A stretch of DNA of 64,000 nucleotides from a virus: positions 1 through 64,000 of the IMG/VR virus record IMGVR_UViG_3300018429_000060. One strand, given 5' to 3'. Below, piece after piece: positions 7,460 to 16,307 of the stretch; the stretch's first letter is position 1, and each line of letters begins with the position of its first letter. Made by a program: the position numbers and the translations under genes. Below the pieces are notes generated by a model. It made no database searches and had not been told where the DNA came from. It saw nothing but the letters and a program-made list of their open reading frames with translations.

Positions 7460-9988
7460 GTGCCAGAGGACGAGCCGTGGCTGCCTGCCACCGCGCCGGC
7501 CGCCCTGGTCGCCGCCGAGCAGCGCATGATCGCGGCGGTCCGGGTGGCGTTTCGCACCTACCTCGGCGCCGTCCGCGCCGCGGTCCTGGACCACGACACC
7601 GAGGCGGTCAGCCTCGCGGTCAGTGAGCTCGCCACTGGTGTGGTGACCGCTGATGCCGACCCGGCCGAGCTGGCGCCGAACTTCGACGCCTGGCCGCCGG
7701 TGGCCGTGTGGACCGCGGCCGCTGCCGTGATGGTGCCGGTGTCGGCGGCAACGTGGGAGCAGGCGTTCACCGACACCCTCACCCCGGCGCAGGCGCTGGT
7801 GTTGTCCGGCAGCGACTACCTGGCCGAGCACCTGGCCGACACGACCACCCGCCTGACCAGCGCCACCTGGCCCGACGAGGTCTACAACGCGGTCCGCACG
7901 GTCGTCACCGAAGCCATCGTGGCCAACCGGACGCTGGCCCAGATCCGCGCCGACGTGGCGACGACGCTGGGGCTGTCCCGGTGGTCCAACCGGGCCATGG
8001 TGATCGCCCGCACCGAGGTGATGGCCGCCCACAACGGCGGCACCTGGCGGGCCGGCCTGGCCCGGCAGCAGGTGCTCGGCGAGACGCTGTTCAAGCACTG
8101 GCAGGCCACCTCGGACACCCGCACCCGGCTGGCGCACCGCGTCATCAACGGCGCCGTCGTCGCCGCTGATGAGCCGTTCCTGGTCGACGGCGTGGCCCTG
8201 AGCCGCCCGCATGACCCGCTCGCGCCCGCCGATCAGACCGTGCAGTGCCGCTGCACCCTCAACTGGCTCGACGAGGACGAGGCCGACGAGGCCCGCCGCC
8301 TGTACGCGCTGTACCTGCCCAACGTCACCGACAACGAGGGGAACCCCGTCGTGACCACAGCCACCCCCACCGCGCCGGCCGCGCCGGCGCCCGCTGCCCT
8401 GGCGCTCGCGGCGCCCGGCGTCACAGCAGCACCCGCTGCGTCGGCGGCCGCGCCGGCGGCGGACCCGGTGACCGCGGCCGCCGGCGACGGCCAGGCGCAG
8501 ACGCCGCTGTCGGGCTGGTGGGCCGGGCCGCTGCTCGCGCTGAACCACCGCACCGGCGACAGCGGCCCGGTGCCGCGGATGTTCGGCATCCCCGAGGACG
8601 GCATCTCCTCCACCGTGCACCCGTGGCTGTCCTGGCAGGAGGCGTCCGGGTTCGGCCACGAGGGCAAGGTCAGCATCGGCCGGCCCGAGGTGCTGTGGGT
8701 CGCCCCGCACCAGCTCGACGGCGTCGACGTCGAGCACCTGTGGGGGGCGGGCAGCTTCGACATGAGCGACCCGGTGGCCGTCGACGTCGCCCGCAAGGTC
8801 GCCGACGGGTTCGCCGGCACCGTCAGCGTCGACCCGGACTCCGCGCAGGTGGAGCTGCGCTGGCTCGACGCCGACGGCAAGGAGGTCGACGAGCCCGACG
8901 AGGACGACATCTGGGCGTTCCTGGAAGGCGAGGACATCGGCTGCGCCCCGGTCGACTTCTTCCACACGTGGCGTTTCGCCGGCACCACCCTGGTCCAGGA
9001 CCCGGCGTTCCACACCGGCTGGGTCCAGGTCACCGACACCCCACCGGCCGAGCTCGCCGGCGACAACGCCGTGTGGACCCGCGACGTCGCCGGCGCTGTC
9101 ACCGCCTCGGCCGCCGTGGCGCCGCCCACCGGGCAGGTCGGGTCGCAGCACTGGTGCGAACAGGTCGCGGCCGCGGTGCCGTGGGAGCCGCCGGCGGCGT
9201 TCTTCACCAACCCGCAGCTGACCGGCCCGACCAAGGTCACGGTGACCGGCGACGGCCGCGTCCACGGCCACGTCGCCCGCTGGGACACCCTGCACGAGAC
9301 CGTGCGGATCCCGCCGCCGCGGTGCCCGCTCGGCGGCACCTACGCGAAGTTCCACCGCCACCCGGTCACCACCGCCGACGGCCACACGGTGCTCACCGGG
9401 CCGCTGGCCACCGGCGGCCACGCCGACACCGACCCCAGGGTCAGCCTCACCACGGCGCAGGCGCACTACGACAACCCGCTGTTCGTCCTGGCCGACGTCG
9501 TCGCCGGCGAGGACGACCACGGCATCTGGGTATCCGGGGCGCTGCGGCCGGGGGTGTCGCCGTTCCAGGTGATGCTCGCCTACCGGTACTCGTTCAGCGG
9601 CGACTGGCGCGACCAGGCGATGATCGCCGCCTGCTCCTGCTCGGTGCCGGCGTACGAGCTGCGCCACGACCAGACGGTGGTCGCGCTGGCCGCGGCGGCG
9701 GGCCCGAACCGGCCCACGCTCGCCTCGCCCCGGCAGCGGTCGCGCCGCTACCGCGACGGCAGCCTCGCCGTGCTGGTGGCCAGCGGCATCATCCGCCCCT
9801 CAGCCGGTCGTCTCACCCGCGGTGGTCGCCCGCCGTCGGCGGCCGGGCCGACCGGCTGGGACCTGTACCGGGGGTTCCAGGCAGCGGCCGCGACCGATGG
9901 CCAGGTCCGCGCCGCTCTGGGGCGGGTGGTCGGCCAGCCCGCCGCCGTCGCAGCGGCCGCGGCCCGAATGTCCCGAGAGGCCGGCTGA
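7460..9988 (+). CDS. MuF-like minor head protein fused to capsid maturation protease
   Basis: 842 aa, GTG start. Residues about 130-275 carry the phage Mu F/SPP1 gp7 pattern: 'IARTEVMAAHNGG', then 'HWQATSDTRTRLAHRVING' and a closing 'QCRCTLNWLDE'. After an Ala/Pro-rich linker (about 300-345) the rest resembles actinophage capsid maturation proteases ('GHVARWDTLHETV', 'HGIWVSGALRPGVSPFQVMLAYRYSFSGDW'). Fusions of this kind occur in actinophage genomes. The product would enter the prohead with the portal and process capsid or scaffold. A portal gene would normally lie upstream, but none is seen before it. Confidence 0.75.
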   Translation: MPEDEPWLPATAPAALVAAEQRMIAAVRVAFRTYLGAVRAAVLDHDTEAVSLAVSELATGVVTADADPAELAPNFDAWPPVAVWTAAAAVMVPVSAATWEQAFTDTLTPAQALVLSGSDYLAEHLADTTTRLTSATWPDEVYNAVRTVVTEAIVANRTLAQIRADVATTLGLSRWSNRAMVIARTEVMAAHNGGTWRAGLARQQVLGETLFKHWQATSDTRTRLAHRVINGAVVAADEPFLVDGVALSRPHDPLAPADQTVQCRCTLNWLDEDEADEARRLYALYLPNVTDNEGNPVVTTATPTAPAAPAPAALALAAPGVTAAPAASAAAPAADPVTAAAGDGQAQTPLSGWWAGPLLALNHRTGDSGPVPRMFGIPEDGISSTVHPWLSWQEASGFGHEGKVSIGRPEVLWVAPHQLDGVDVEHLWGAGSFDMSDPVAVDVARKVADGFAGTVSVDPDSAQVELRWLDADGKEVDEPDEDDIWAFLEGEDIGCAPVDFFHTWRFAGTTLVQDPAFHTGWVQVTDTPPAELAGDNAVWTRDVAGAVTASAAVAPPTGQVGSQHWCEQVAAAVPWEPPAAFFTNPQLTGPTKVTVTGDGRVHGHVARWDTLHETVRIPPPRCPLGGTYAKFHRHPVTTADGHTVLTGPLATGGHADTDPRVSLTTAQAHYDNPLFVLADVVAGEDDHGIWVSGALRPGVSPFQVMLAYRYSFSGDWRDQAMIAACSCSVPAYELRHDQTVVALAAAAGPNRPTLASPRQRSRRYRDGSLAVLVASGIIRPSAGRLTRGGRPPSAAGPTGWDLYRGFQAAAATDGQVRAALGRVVGQPAAVAAAAARMSREAG

Positions 9989-9994
9989 ACCACC

Positions 9995-10243
9995 ATGTGT
10001 GGCTGTACCAGCACCACGACCATGCCCAGCTCCGACACCGCCGCCGGCTATCCGGCGGACCCCGCTCAGAAGTGGGAGGTCACCGCCCCCAACGGGGCAG
10101 TGACCGTCTACTACCACGAGTGGCAGGCCGCCCAGGCGATGTCGGTCACCGGCGGCACGATGCGGGAGATCGACGGCGCCGTTGCGGCCCCACCGGGTGA
10201 ACCCGACGCCGCGGATGCTGATCAAGGACCGGGCCGCCGCTAG
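9995..10243 (+). CDS. small DUF7196-like phage protein
   Basis: 82 aa. It opens with Met-Cys-Gly-Cys and carries 'WEVTAPNGAVTVYYHEWQAA' and 'GGTMREI', the plan of a small family found beside head genes in actinophages: an N-terminal Cys pair, a beta hairpin, then 'EAxA...GGT'. It starts 6 bp after the protease and precedes the capsid gene. Role unknown. Confidence 0.6.
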   Translation: MCGCTSTTTMPSSDTAAGYPADPAQKWEVTAPNGAVTVYYHEWQAAQAMSVTGGTMREIDGAVAAPPGEPDAADADQGPGRR

Positions 10244-10246
10244 CAT
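10241..10246 (+). promoter_or_regulatory. possible -10 box upstream of capsid gene
   Basis: TAGCAT matches the actinobacterial TANNNT -10 pattern and lies about 115 bp before the capsid start. No convincing -35 is visible. The 117-bp gap itself has no gene. Confidence 0.25.
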
Positions 10247-10360
10247 CCGGCGAAGGCGTCCCTGCGGCTTGACAGCCCTCGCGGAGATGCTGCCCAGCAT
10301 CGACTGGCGATCACCGTGGCCGGATGCACACACCCTCGCGTTGTGTGCCCGGAGGCCACG

Positions 10361-12736
10361 GTGGACCAGCTCAACGCCCTACTCGCCCTCGTCGCCGGAA
10401 TCACCAGTCCGCCCGGTGACGCCCGAGCCCAGGCCCTCGCCCTGCAGATGCGGGACACCCTCGGACCCGAGGTGGACCTGCGTGCTCTCGAAGCGGCCGC
10501 GGTCGCCCAGTTCGAGACCACCTACGCCGGCGGGCAGTATCCGCCCGCCGAGGCCGCGACCCTGCTGGCGCTCGACGATGTCACCGCCGCGGTGCGGCTG
10601 CTCGCCGGCGAACGCGACCAGGCGCAGCAGCAGATGGACGCCGCCGCAGCGCGGATGCAGCCCGCACCCGCGGCCGCGGCCCCCGTCGCCCCGGCCGCGC
10701 CGGCCGCTGCGGTGGCGCCCGCCGCCGGTGTTCCCGCGGCCGCACCGCCCGCCGCGCCCGCCGGCGTGCCGGCGGCCGCGCCCCAGACCACAACCACACC
10801 TGCGGGGGCGCCCGAGGCAGGACCGGGCCCCGGCGACGACACCGCAGGTGGTAGTGGAGACGGCGGCCAGGCGCCGCCGTCAGCGGACCCCGATAACCGG
10901 CCTGTCGGGGGTCCGCCCGTGGTGCCGGCGGTACCGGCAGCGGCCGCAGCCGCTCCGGTCCGCCGGCCCAGTACCGTCGCGCTGCTCACCGGCGGCGCAA
11001 CGGCCGGACCGCCGGCGCCGGCGCTGGTGGCGCCGTTGCGGACGTTCTCGATCACCGCGTCGGCCGAGGTCCCCGAGTTCCCGTTCGGGATGCAGCTGAC
11101 GCCCGCGCAGCTCGGCGACGCCGCGGTGGCGCGGTTCTCGTCGCTGCCGGTCGGCCAGCCGGCCACCGGTCCGATCAAGGCCAACGTCGCTCGCGTGCAC
11201 CGCCTCGTCGACGCGTCGATCACCCTCACCGGCGACCAGGGCGACACAGCGATCCTGGACCGGGTCGCCGACGAGCGCCGGCTGCCCGGCGGGTCGCTGC
11301 TCGCCGCGCAGCAGCTGGTCCTCACCGCCGCCGCGCAGGCCCCGAGCACCTACAACGACGTGTGGTGCACCCCGTCGGAGACGGACTACACCCTGTGCCC
11401 GTCGCTGGCCACCACCGACGGGATCGTCGACCTGCCCAGCGCCGGAATGCCCACCCGCGGCGGCCTGCGCTACCCGAAGTGGACCCAGTACCCCGAGCAG
11501 GCCGCCGACGCCGCCCGCAACGGCTGGCACGGCACCGCGATCACCTACCCGGAGCCGCCGGCCAACCCCGGCACCGGCCTGGACAACCCGGTCTACTTCC
11601 ACCGCGGGCCGGCCGACGTGCCACCGGGCACCGGCCTGGGCAACACCAAGAAGTGCATCTCCGGGCCGTGCGTGGAGTGGGCCGAGGTCCGCGCCTCGCT
11701 GGCCTACCTGTGCGTCGAGTCCGACATCCTGCGTGACCGCACGTTCCCCGAGGGCATCGCCCGGTTCAGCGACGACGTGCTGATCCACCATCAGCACTAC
11801 CTCAACGAGCTGTTCCTGACCTACATCCAGGCGCACTCCGACCCGATCCCCGACTTCTCGGTGCGCGCCGAGGGGCAGATCGGGTCGGTGTCGCTGACCG
11901 CCGTCGACCGGCTCGCGCTGCTGATCACCTGGTTCCGCAACCGGTACAAGATGGCCAGGGGCGCCACCCTCGAGGTGATCGCGCCGGAGTGGTTCCGGGA
12001 GTACCTGAAGCGCGACATCGAGAAGAAGCAGAACCGGCCCTACGGTGCGGTCACCGACGCCGAGATCGCCACCCTGTTCGCCCAGTACACGTCGCGGGTG
12101 CAGTGGGTGCGGGACTGGCAGGAGATGGGCGACGGCGCCCCGGTCGGCCCGCCCGGCGCGACCCGGATCATGCCGCCGGCGGCGTGGCCGGCGTCGGTGA
12201 AGCTGATGGCCTACCCCGCCGGCTCCTGGGTGAAGTCGCTGAACAACATTCTCAACCTGGGTGTGCAGTACGACTACACGCTGCTCAAGGAGAACCGCTA
12301 CTCGGCGATGTTCACCGAGGACCAGTGGATGCTCCTCAACCGGTGCAACCGCACGTTCGTGATCACCCTGACCGAGCTGTGCGCCAACGGTGCGGTCGGC
12401 CCGCAGCGCGACTCCTGCCCGCCGCCCCCGCCGCCGGCGCTGCTGTCCGGCCCGGAGCCGACCGAACCGACCGAGCCGGTCGGGCCGACCGGGGTGACCA
12501 CCGTCGAGCTGCAGCGCCGGCAGGTGCCGCCGCTGCAGACGGAGCCGGTCGGCACCCCGGCGCTCACCCCGGCCGACAGCGGCCCACCCACCCCGGCCCC
12601 GACCGACCCGACGCCGACGCCGGCGTCCGGCGCTGATGCCCCGGCCGGGAGCACCGCCGGAACCGCCCCCGTCGACGCCGACGGCGGGGGCGGCGAGGAC
12701 CCGGCCGCGACCACCAAGCCGCGGCGCCGCCCGTGA
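10361..12736 (+). CDS. major capsid protein with N-terminal scaffold-like region
   Basis: 791 aa from a GTG at 10361 with GGAGG at 10351-10355; an in-frame start at 10316 would add 15 unlikely residues. Residues about 1-110 are helical, then a long Ala/Pro-rich linker to about 230. The core (about 240-700) shows HK97-type capsid features: a conserved opening ('PEFPFGMQLTPAQLGDAAVARFSSLPVG'), 'VSLTAVDRLALLITWFRNRYKM' and 'TLEVIAPEWFREYLKRDI', and a late 'NNILNLGVQYDYTLLKENRYSAMFTEDQWMLLNRC'. The C-terminus is another Pro-rich tail. The N-terminal region probably acts as built-in scaffold and may be removed by the upstream protease, which is inference. Confidence 0.8.
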   Translation: MDQLNALLALVAGITSPPGDARAQALALQMRDTLGPEVDLRALEAAAVAQFETTYAGGQYPPAEAATLLALDDVTAAVRLLAGERDQAQQQMDAAAARMQPAPAAAAPVAPAAPAAAVAPAAGVPAAAPPAAPAGVPAAAPQTTTTPAGAPEAGPGPGDDTAGGSGDGGQAPPSADPDNRPVGGPPVVPAVPAAAAAAPVRRPSTVALLTGGATAGPPAPALVAPLRTFSITASAEVPEFPFGMQLTPAQLGDAAVARFSSLPVGQPATGPIKANVARVHRLVDASITLTGDQGDTAILDRVADERRLPGGSLLAAQQLVLTAAAQAPSTYNDVWCTPSETDYTLCPSLATTDGIVDLPSAGMPTRGGLRYPKWTQYPEQAADAARNGWHGTAITYPEPPANPGTGLDNPVYFHRGPADVPPGTGLGNTKKCISGPCVEWAEVRASLAYLCVESDILRDRTFPEGIARFSDDVLIHHQHYLNELFLTYIQAHSDPIPDFSVRAEGQIGSVSLTAVDRLALLITWFRNRYKMARGATLEVIAPEWFREYLKRDIEKKQNRPYGAVTDAEIATLFAQYTSRVQWVRDWQEMGDGAPVGPPGATRIMPPAAWPASVKLMAYPAGSWVKSLNNILNLGVQYDYTLLKENRYSAMFTEDQWMLLNRCNRTFVITLTELCANGAVGPQRDSCPPPPPPALLSGPEPTEPTEPVGPTGVTTVELQRRQVPPLQTEPVGTPALTPADSGPPTPAPTDPTPTPASGADAPAGSTAGTAPVDADGGGGEDPAATTKPRRRP

Positions 12737-12816
12737 CCATCCGCAACGCCCGCCGTCCCGGCCTCCCCGGCCGGGCGGCGGGCATCGGCACCCCGACCGG
12801 CTGAGGCGGACCCACC

Positions 12817-14241
12817 ATGGCCAACGCGTGGGGCGGCGGCGACCCGGTCGAGTCCACCGACCTCGACCCGTACGAGCTCAGCTGCGACTTCGTCGTGCAC
12901 CAGCCGCTGTCCATCACCCACATCCGGGTGTGGACCAGCGACGGTGAGGAGCCGTCGGTCAACCGCCGCGCCCGCGTCTGGTCGCCCGCCGGCGCCCAGC
13001 TGGGCATCGCCACGCTGCCGGACGACCTCCCCTCCGGCTGGACCGTCCACGCCCTGGACGCCCCGGTGGCCCGTGCCGCCGGGCAGGGGTTCGTCGCCAG
13101 CTTCAGCACCGGCGGCCGCTACGGCGCACTGCCCAACGCCCTGACCGCCCCGGTGGATTCCGCCGACGGCGCCGTCACCGCCCGCGCGGCCGCGACCGCA
13201 CCCAACGGCAACGGCAGCTTCGGCGCCCCAGGGGTGTTCCCCACCACGCCGTCGACGACGAACGCGTTCTACGGCATCGACGTCGTCTACGTCCTGGCCT
13301 CGGTCACCCCGGTGGTCATCCCCCGGCTCAACGTCGACCCGCCGGCCGCGGCGACACCGCACCGGTTCGGCCTGTTCACCGCGGCGACCGTGCTGGAGAA
13401 CGTGTCGCCGCACGCGCTCACCGGCATCGAGTACGAGGCGGTGTGCTCGACCCGCGTCGACGGCTACCCGGCGCCGTGCCGCCCCGGTGACGTCCTGAGC
13501 CGCACCAAGACACCGCAGCGGACCACCAGCATCGTCAACGCCACCCCGTTCGCCCTCTACGCCGCCGACTCCTGCGTGCTGGGCCGCGATCAGGCCCTCG
13601 CTCAGCGGCAGCTGCGGCAGCGGCTGGCCAACGGTGAGGAAACCGCCGTCGAGCGGATCGTGTTCAGCGGCGAGCTGGACCAGCTGCCGAACCTGCGCCG
13701 GCAGGCGCAGATCCTGCCCGGAGCGGCCCGCGGCCTCGACGAGGCCGTCGGCGAGCTGGAGCAGTGGCTGGCCACCACCTACGGCGGCGTCGGAGTGATC
13801 CACGCCCCGATGGCCGTGGCGAACCAGGCCCAACACCACGCCCTGCTCAGCGTCGCCGGGCCGCGCGCCCTGACGGTTCTCGGATCGGCGTGGGCGTTCG
13901 GCGCCGGCTACCTCGGCACCCCACCCGAGGACGCCCCCGGCCCGGACACCGGCGCGCTGTGGCTGTACGCGACACCGCCGCTGACCCTGCGCCGCTCGGC
14001 GGTCATCGAGCCGGCCGACTGGTCCAGCGGCGGGTTCGAGGCGGCCACCAACACCGGGTTCCTGCTGGCCGAACGCATGTACGTCGTGGACTGGCCCTGC
14101 GGTGTGGCCGCGGTGCAGACCACCCTCACCCGCCCCGGCTGGGTCACCCCCGGCGGCGCCGCCGTGGAGCTGAGTACCGATCCCCCGCCCGTCGACGGCG
14201 ACCCCGCCGTCGACGGTGACACCCGAGGAGGCCCCGGATGA
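12817..14241 (+). CDS. virion-associated protein with N-terminal DUF4082-like sandwich
   Basis: 474 aa. The first ~160 residues look like a DUF4082 beta-sandwich ('QPLSITHIRVWTSDGEE', 'RRARVWSPAGAQLG', 'ATLPDDLPSGWTVHAL', then 'FYGIDVVYV'). The C-terminal ~300 residues form a second domain with conserved hydrophobics ('GAGYLGTPPEDAPGPDTGALWLYATPPL') that I cannot name. Position right after the capsid and ATGA coupling to the next structural gene suggest a head decoration or head-completion role. DUF4082 modules are carbohydrate-binding-like in other contexts. Confidence 0.5.
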   Translation: MANAWGGGDPVESTDLDPYELSCDFVVHQPLSITHIRVWTSDGEEPSVNRRARVWSPAGAQLGIATLPDDLPSGWTVHALDAPVARAAGQGFVASFSTGGRYGALPNALTAPVDSADGAVTARAAATAPNGNGSFGAPGVFPTTPSTTNAFYGIDVVYVLASVTPVVIPRLNVDPPAAATPHRFGLFTAATVLENVSPHALTGIEYEAVCSTRVDGYPAPCRPGDVLSRTKTPQRTTSIVNATPFALYAADSCVLGRDQALAQRQLRQRLANGEETAVERIVFSGELDQLPNLRRQAQILPGAARGLDEAVGELEQWLATTYGGVGVIHAPMAVANQAQHHALLSVAGPRALTVLGSAWAFGAGYLGTPPEDAPGPDTGALWLYATPPLTLRRSAVIEPADWSSGGFEAATNTGFLLAERMYVVDWPCGVAAVQTTLTRPGWVTPGGAAVELSTDPPPVDGDPAVDGDTRGGPG

Positions 14242-15287
14242 CCGCACCAGCCCCGCCGGCCGCGTTGTGCGCCTCGTTCATCGGCGCCCGCGTGCTGCGC
14301 GTGACCCTCGTCGACGCCTGCGGCCGCCCCATCTGGGGACCGCGGTCGCAGGTGACCACCGAGGGATTCGTGTCCATCGAGATCGCCCCGGAGGTCGAGG
14401 AGGGCGACGCGATGAAGGTCAAGACCGCCGGTGGGGTGCTGTGCGTCAACGAACGCGGCGCCGACCAGGTGTCCTGGTACAACCTGACGATCGACTTCTG
14501 CCAGGTCGACCCGGACCTGTTCCTGATGATGCAGCGGACCTGGAAGCGGGTCACCGACGCCTCCCGGCAGACCACCACCGGGTGGCGGCAGGGCGAGAAG
14601 ATGTCCGACTCCCTCGGGTACGCGCTGGAGGTGTGGCCCAAGGCGTCCGGCAAGGGCGCCGGGCAGGCGTGTCTGCTCGGCGGCGGCGTCTCGGACCCGA
14701 CGCTGGTCCCCGGCGGCTACTTCGCCCTGCCGTGGGTCCTCGGTCTCGCACCGGAAGCGTTGACGCTGGAGAACGCGCCGACGTCGTTCAAGCAGAAAGG
14801 CCGCACCAAGCCCGGCAGCCTGTGGGGCCGCGGCCCGTACAACGTCACCCGCGACCTGGACGGTGACCCGGCGCGGCTGCTGGACCCGATCGACCCCGGC
14901 TTCTCGGTGCCGATCTGGACCCCGCCGTACATGACCTCCGGCGACCCGGACCACCTGCACGCCGAGATCGTCACCCTGGCCCCGCCGGTGCCGACCTGCG
15001 GCGCAGCGCCGGTGTGGAACCCCGACGCCGTCGTCCCGCTGCTGGCGGTGGCGCCCGGCGCGAACACCCGCACGGCGCAGCTGACGGTGACCAACTTCGC
15101 CCTGATCGGCAGCTCCGGGACGGTCAACTGGGGCGACGGCTCGATGGAGCCGATGCCGGGGTCCTCGGCCGGGGTGCTGTCCCACGCCTACCTGCCGGCG
15201 CACGACGGCACCGCGCAGACCATCACGTTCTACGCCGGCAACGGCCACGCCCCGGTCACCATCGCGTTCACCCCCGTGGCTCCGTAG
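14238..15287 (+). CDS. structural protein with C-terminal PKD domain
   Basis: 349 aa. The start overlaps the previous stop (ATGA). The body (1-250) is unrecognised and beta-rich. The last ~90 residues form a PKD-like Ig fold with the diagnostic 'VNWGDGSMEPM' followed by 'HAYLPAHDG'. It is the first of at least four consecutive genes carrying PKD domains. In virions such domains decorate the surface and may bind host glycans weakly; that role is inferred. Confidence 0.6.
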   Translation: MTAPAPPAALCASFIGARVLRVTLVDACGRPIWGPRSQVTTEGFVSIEIAPEVEEGDAMKVKTAGGVLCVNERGADQVSWYNLTIDFCQVDPDLFLMMQRTWKRVTDASRQTTTGWRQGEKMSDSLGYALEVWPKASGKGAGQACLLGGGVSDPTLVPGGYFALPWVLGLAPEALTLENAPTSFKQKGRTKPGSLWGRGPYNVTRDLDGDPARLLDPIDPGFSVPIWTPPYMTSGDPDHLHAEIVTLAPPVPTCGAAPVWNPDAVVPLLAVAPGANTRTAQLTVTNFALIGSSGTVNWGDGSMEPMPGSSAGVLSHAYLPAHDGTAQTITFYAGNGHAPVTIAFTPVAP

Positions 15288-15295
15288 CTCGACGA

Positions 15296-16300
15296 GTGAG
15301 CGACCCCTACAGCCGGCACCCCGCGCACACCCCCGCCGCCGCCGCGGCGGGGGTGTCGGCGTCACCGACCGCGGTGCCGCCGACCGGCGCCGCGTTGGTG
15401 GTGATCGACCCGGACGGCACCTGGGCGCTGGACGTACCCGGTGGGCCGTGCCGCACCTGGCCGGTGGCCCCCGCCTGCAGCTGCCTGCCGAACAACCCGG
15501 CCGAGTGGACCGCCGACCACCAGATCGCCGTCGAGACGGCCACCGAGATCCTGTGGGAGCTGACCGCCGGCCGCTACGGGCTGTGCCGCGAGACGGTGCG
15601 GCCCTGCCAGGAGCCGGCGCCGCAACAGTGCCCGCCGCGCGGCTGGCGCGGGGTGGGCGGCATGTACCCGGTGCTGGACGGCGGCCGGTGGACCAACGTG
15701 TCCTGCGGCTGCTCGCCGTCGGGGTGCAGCTGCTCGTCGGCCGCCGAGCTGGAGCTGCCCGGCCCGGTGCACACCGACCCGCCGGGCACCCTGCTGCCCC
15801 AGTACCCGATCCAGGTGTGGATGAACGGCGCCCAGCTCACCACCGGGTGGCGCCTCTACGACGGCAACCGGCTGATCCGCACCGACGGCGCCCCGTGGCC
15901 GATGTGCCAGCAGATGTGGCGGCCGCTGGTCGCCCCGGCCGGTGAGCCGGCCGCGGCCGCGGGCACGTTCGGGATCGTCTACTGGCGCGGCACCCCGGTG
16001 CCGGCCGGTGGCCGCCGCGCGGTGGCCCAGCTGGCGTGCGAGTTCTGGAAGGCGTGCCACGACAAGGACGGTTGCCGGATCCCGTCGCGGGTCGAGCTGG
16101 TGGAACGCGAGGGCGTCACCTACCGCATGATCGACAAGCAAGAGTTCCTGAAGCAGGGCCGCGTCGGCATCACCGAGATCGACCTCTGGCTCGCCGCGGT
16201 CAACCCGCGCAGCCGCCACAGCCCCTCGACCGTCTACTCCGTCGACGGCCCGGTGTGGCGCGTCGAGCGCACCACCGGCCGGTACGGCGGCCCGCCGTGA
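15296..16300 (+). CDS. head-to-tail connector-like protein
   Basis: 334 aa from the GTG at 15296, 8 bp after the previous stop. It is Cys-rich ('CSCLPNNPAEW', 'CGCSPSGCSCSS'). The N-terminal helix 'EWTADHQIAVETATEILWELTAGRYGLCRETVRPC' is like that of actinophage head-to-tail adaptor proteins, which begin with a helix that counts 'A..lLw.lTGrryG'. The C-terminal half ('FLKQGRVGITEIDLWLAAVNP') also matches that family. A connector role in joining head and tail is likely. Confidence 0.6.
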   Translation: MSDPYSRHPAHTPAAAAAGVSASPTAVPPTGAALVVIDPDGTWALDVPGGPCRTWPVAPACSCLPNNPAEWTADHQIAVETATEILWELTAGRYGLCRETVRPCQEPAPQQCPPRGWRGVGGMYPVLDGGRWTNVSCGCSPSGCSCSSAAELELPGPVHTDPPGTLLPQYPIQVWMNGAQLTTGWRLYDGNRLIRTDGAPWPMCQQMWRPLVAPAGEPAAAAGTFGIVYWRGTPVPAGGRRAVAQLACEFWKACHDKDGCRIPSRVELVEREGVTYRMIDKQEFLKQGRVGITEIDLWLAAVNPRSRHSPSTVYSVDGPVWRVERTTGRYGGPP

Positions 16301-16307
16301 TGCGCGC

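Noticed and set aside
7190-9667. 825-codon minus-strand open frame opposite the MuF-protease gene
   Set aside because: Antisense frame typical of 70% G+C DNA; Gly/Arg/Val-rich product with no motif, while the plus strand has recognisable domains and a proper start.
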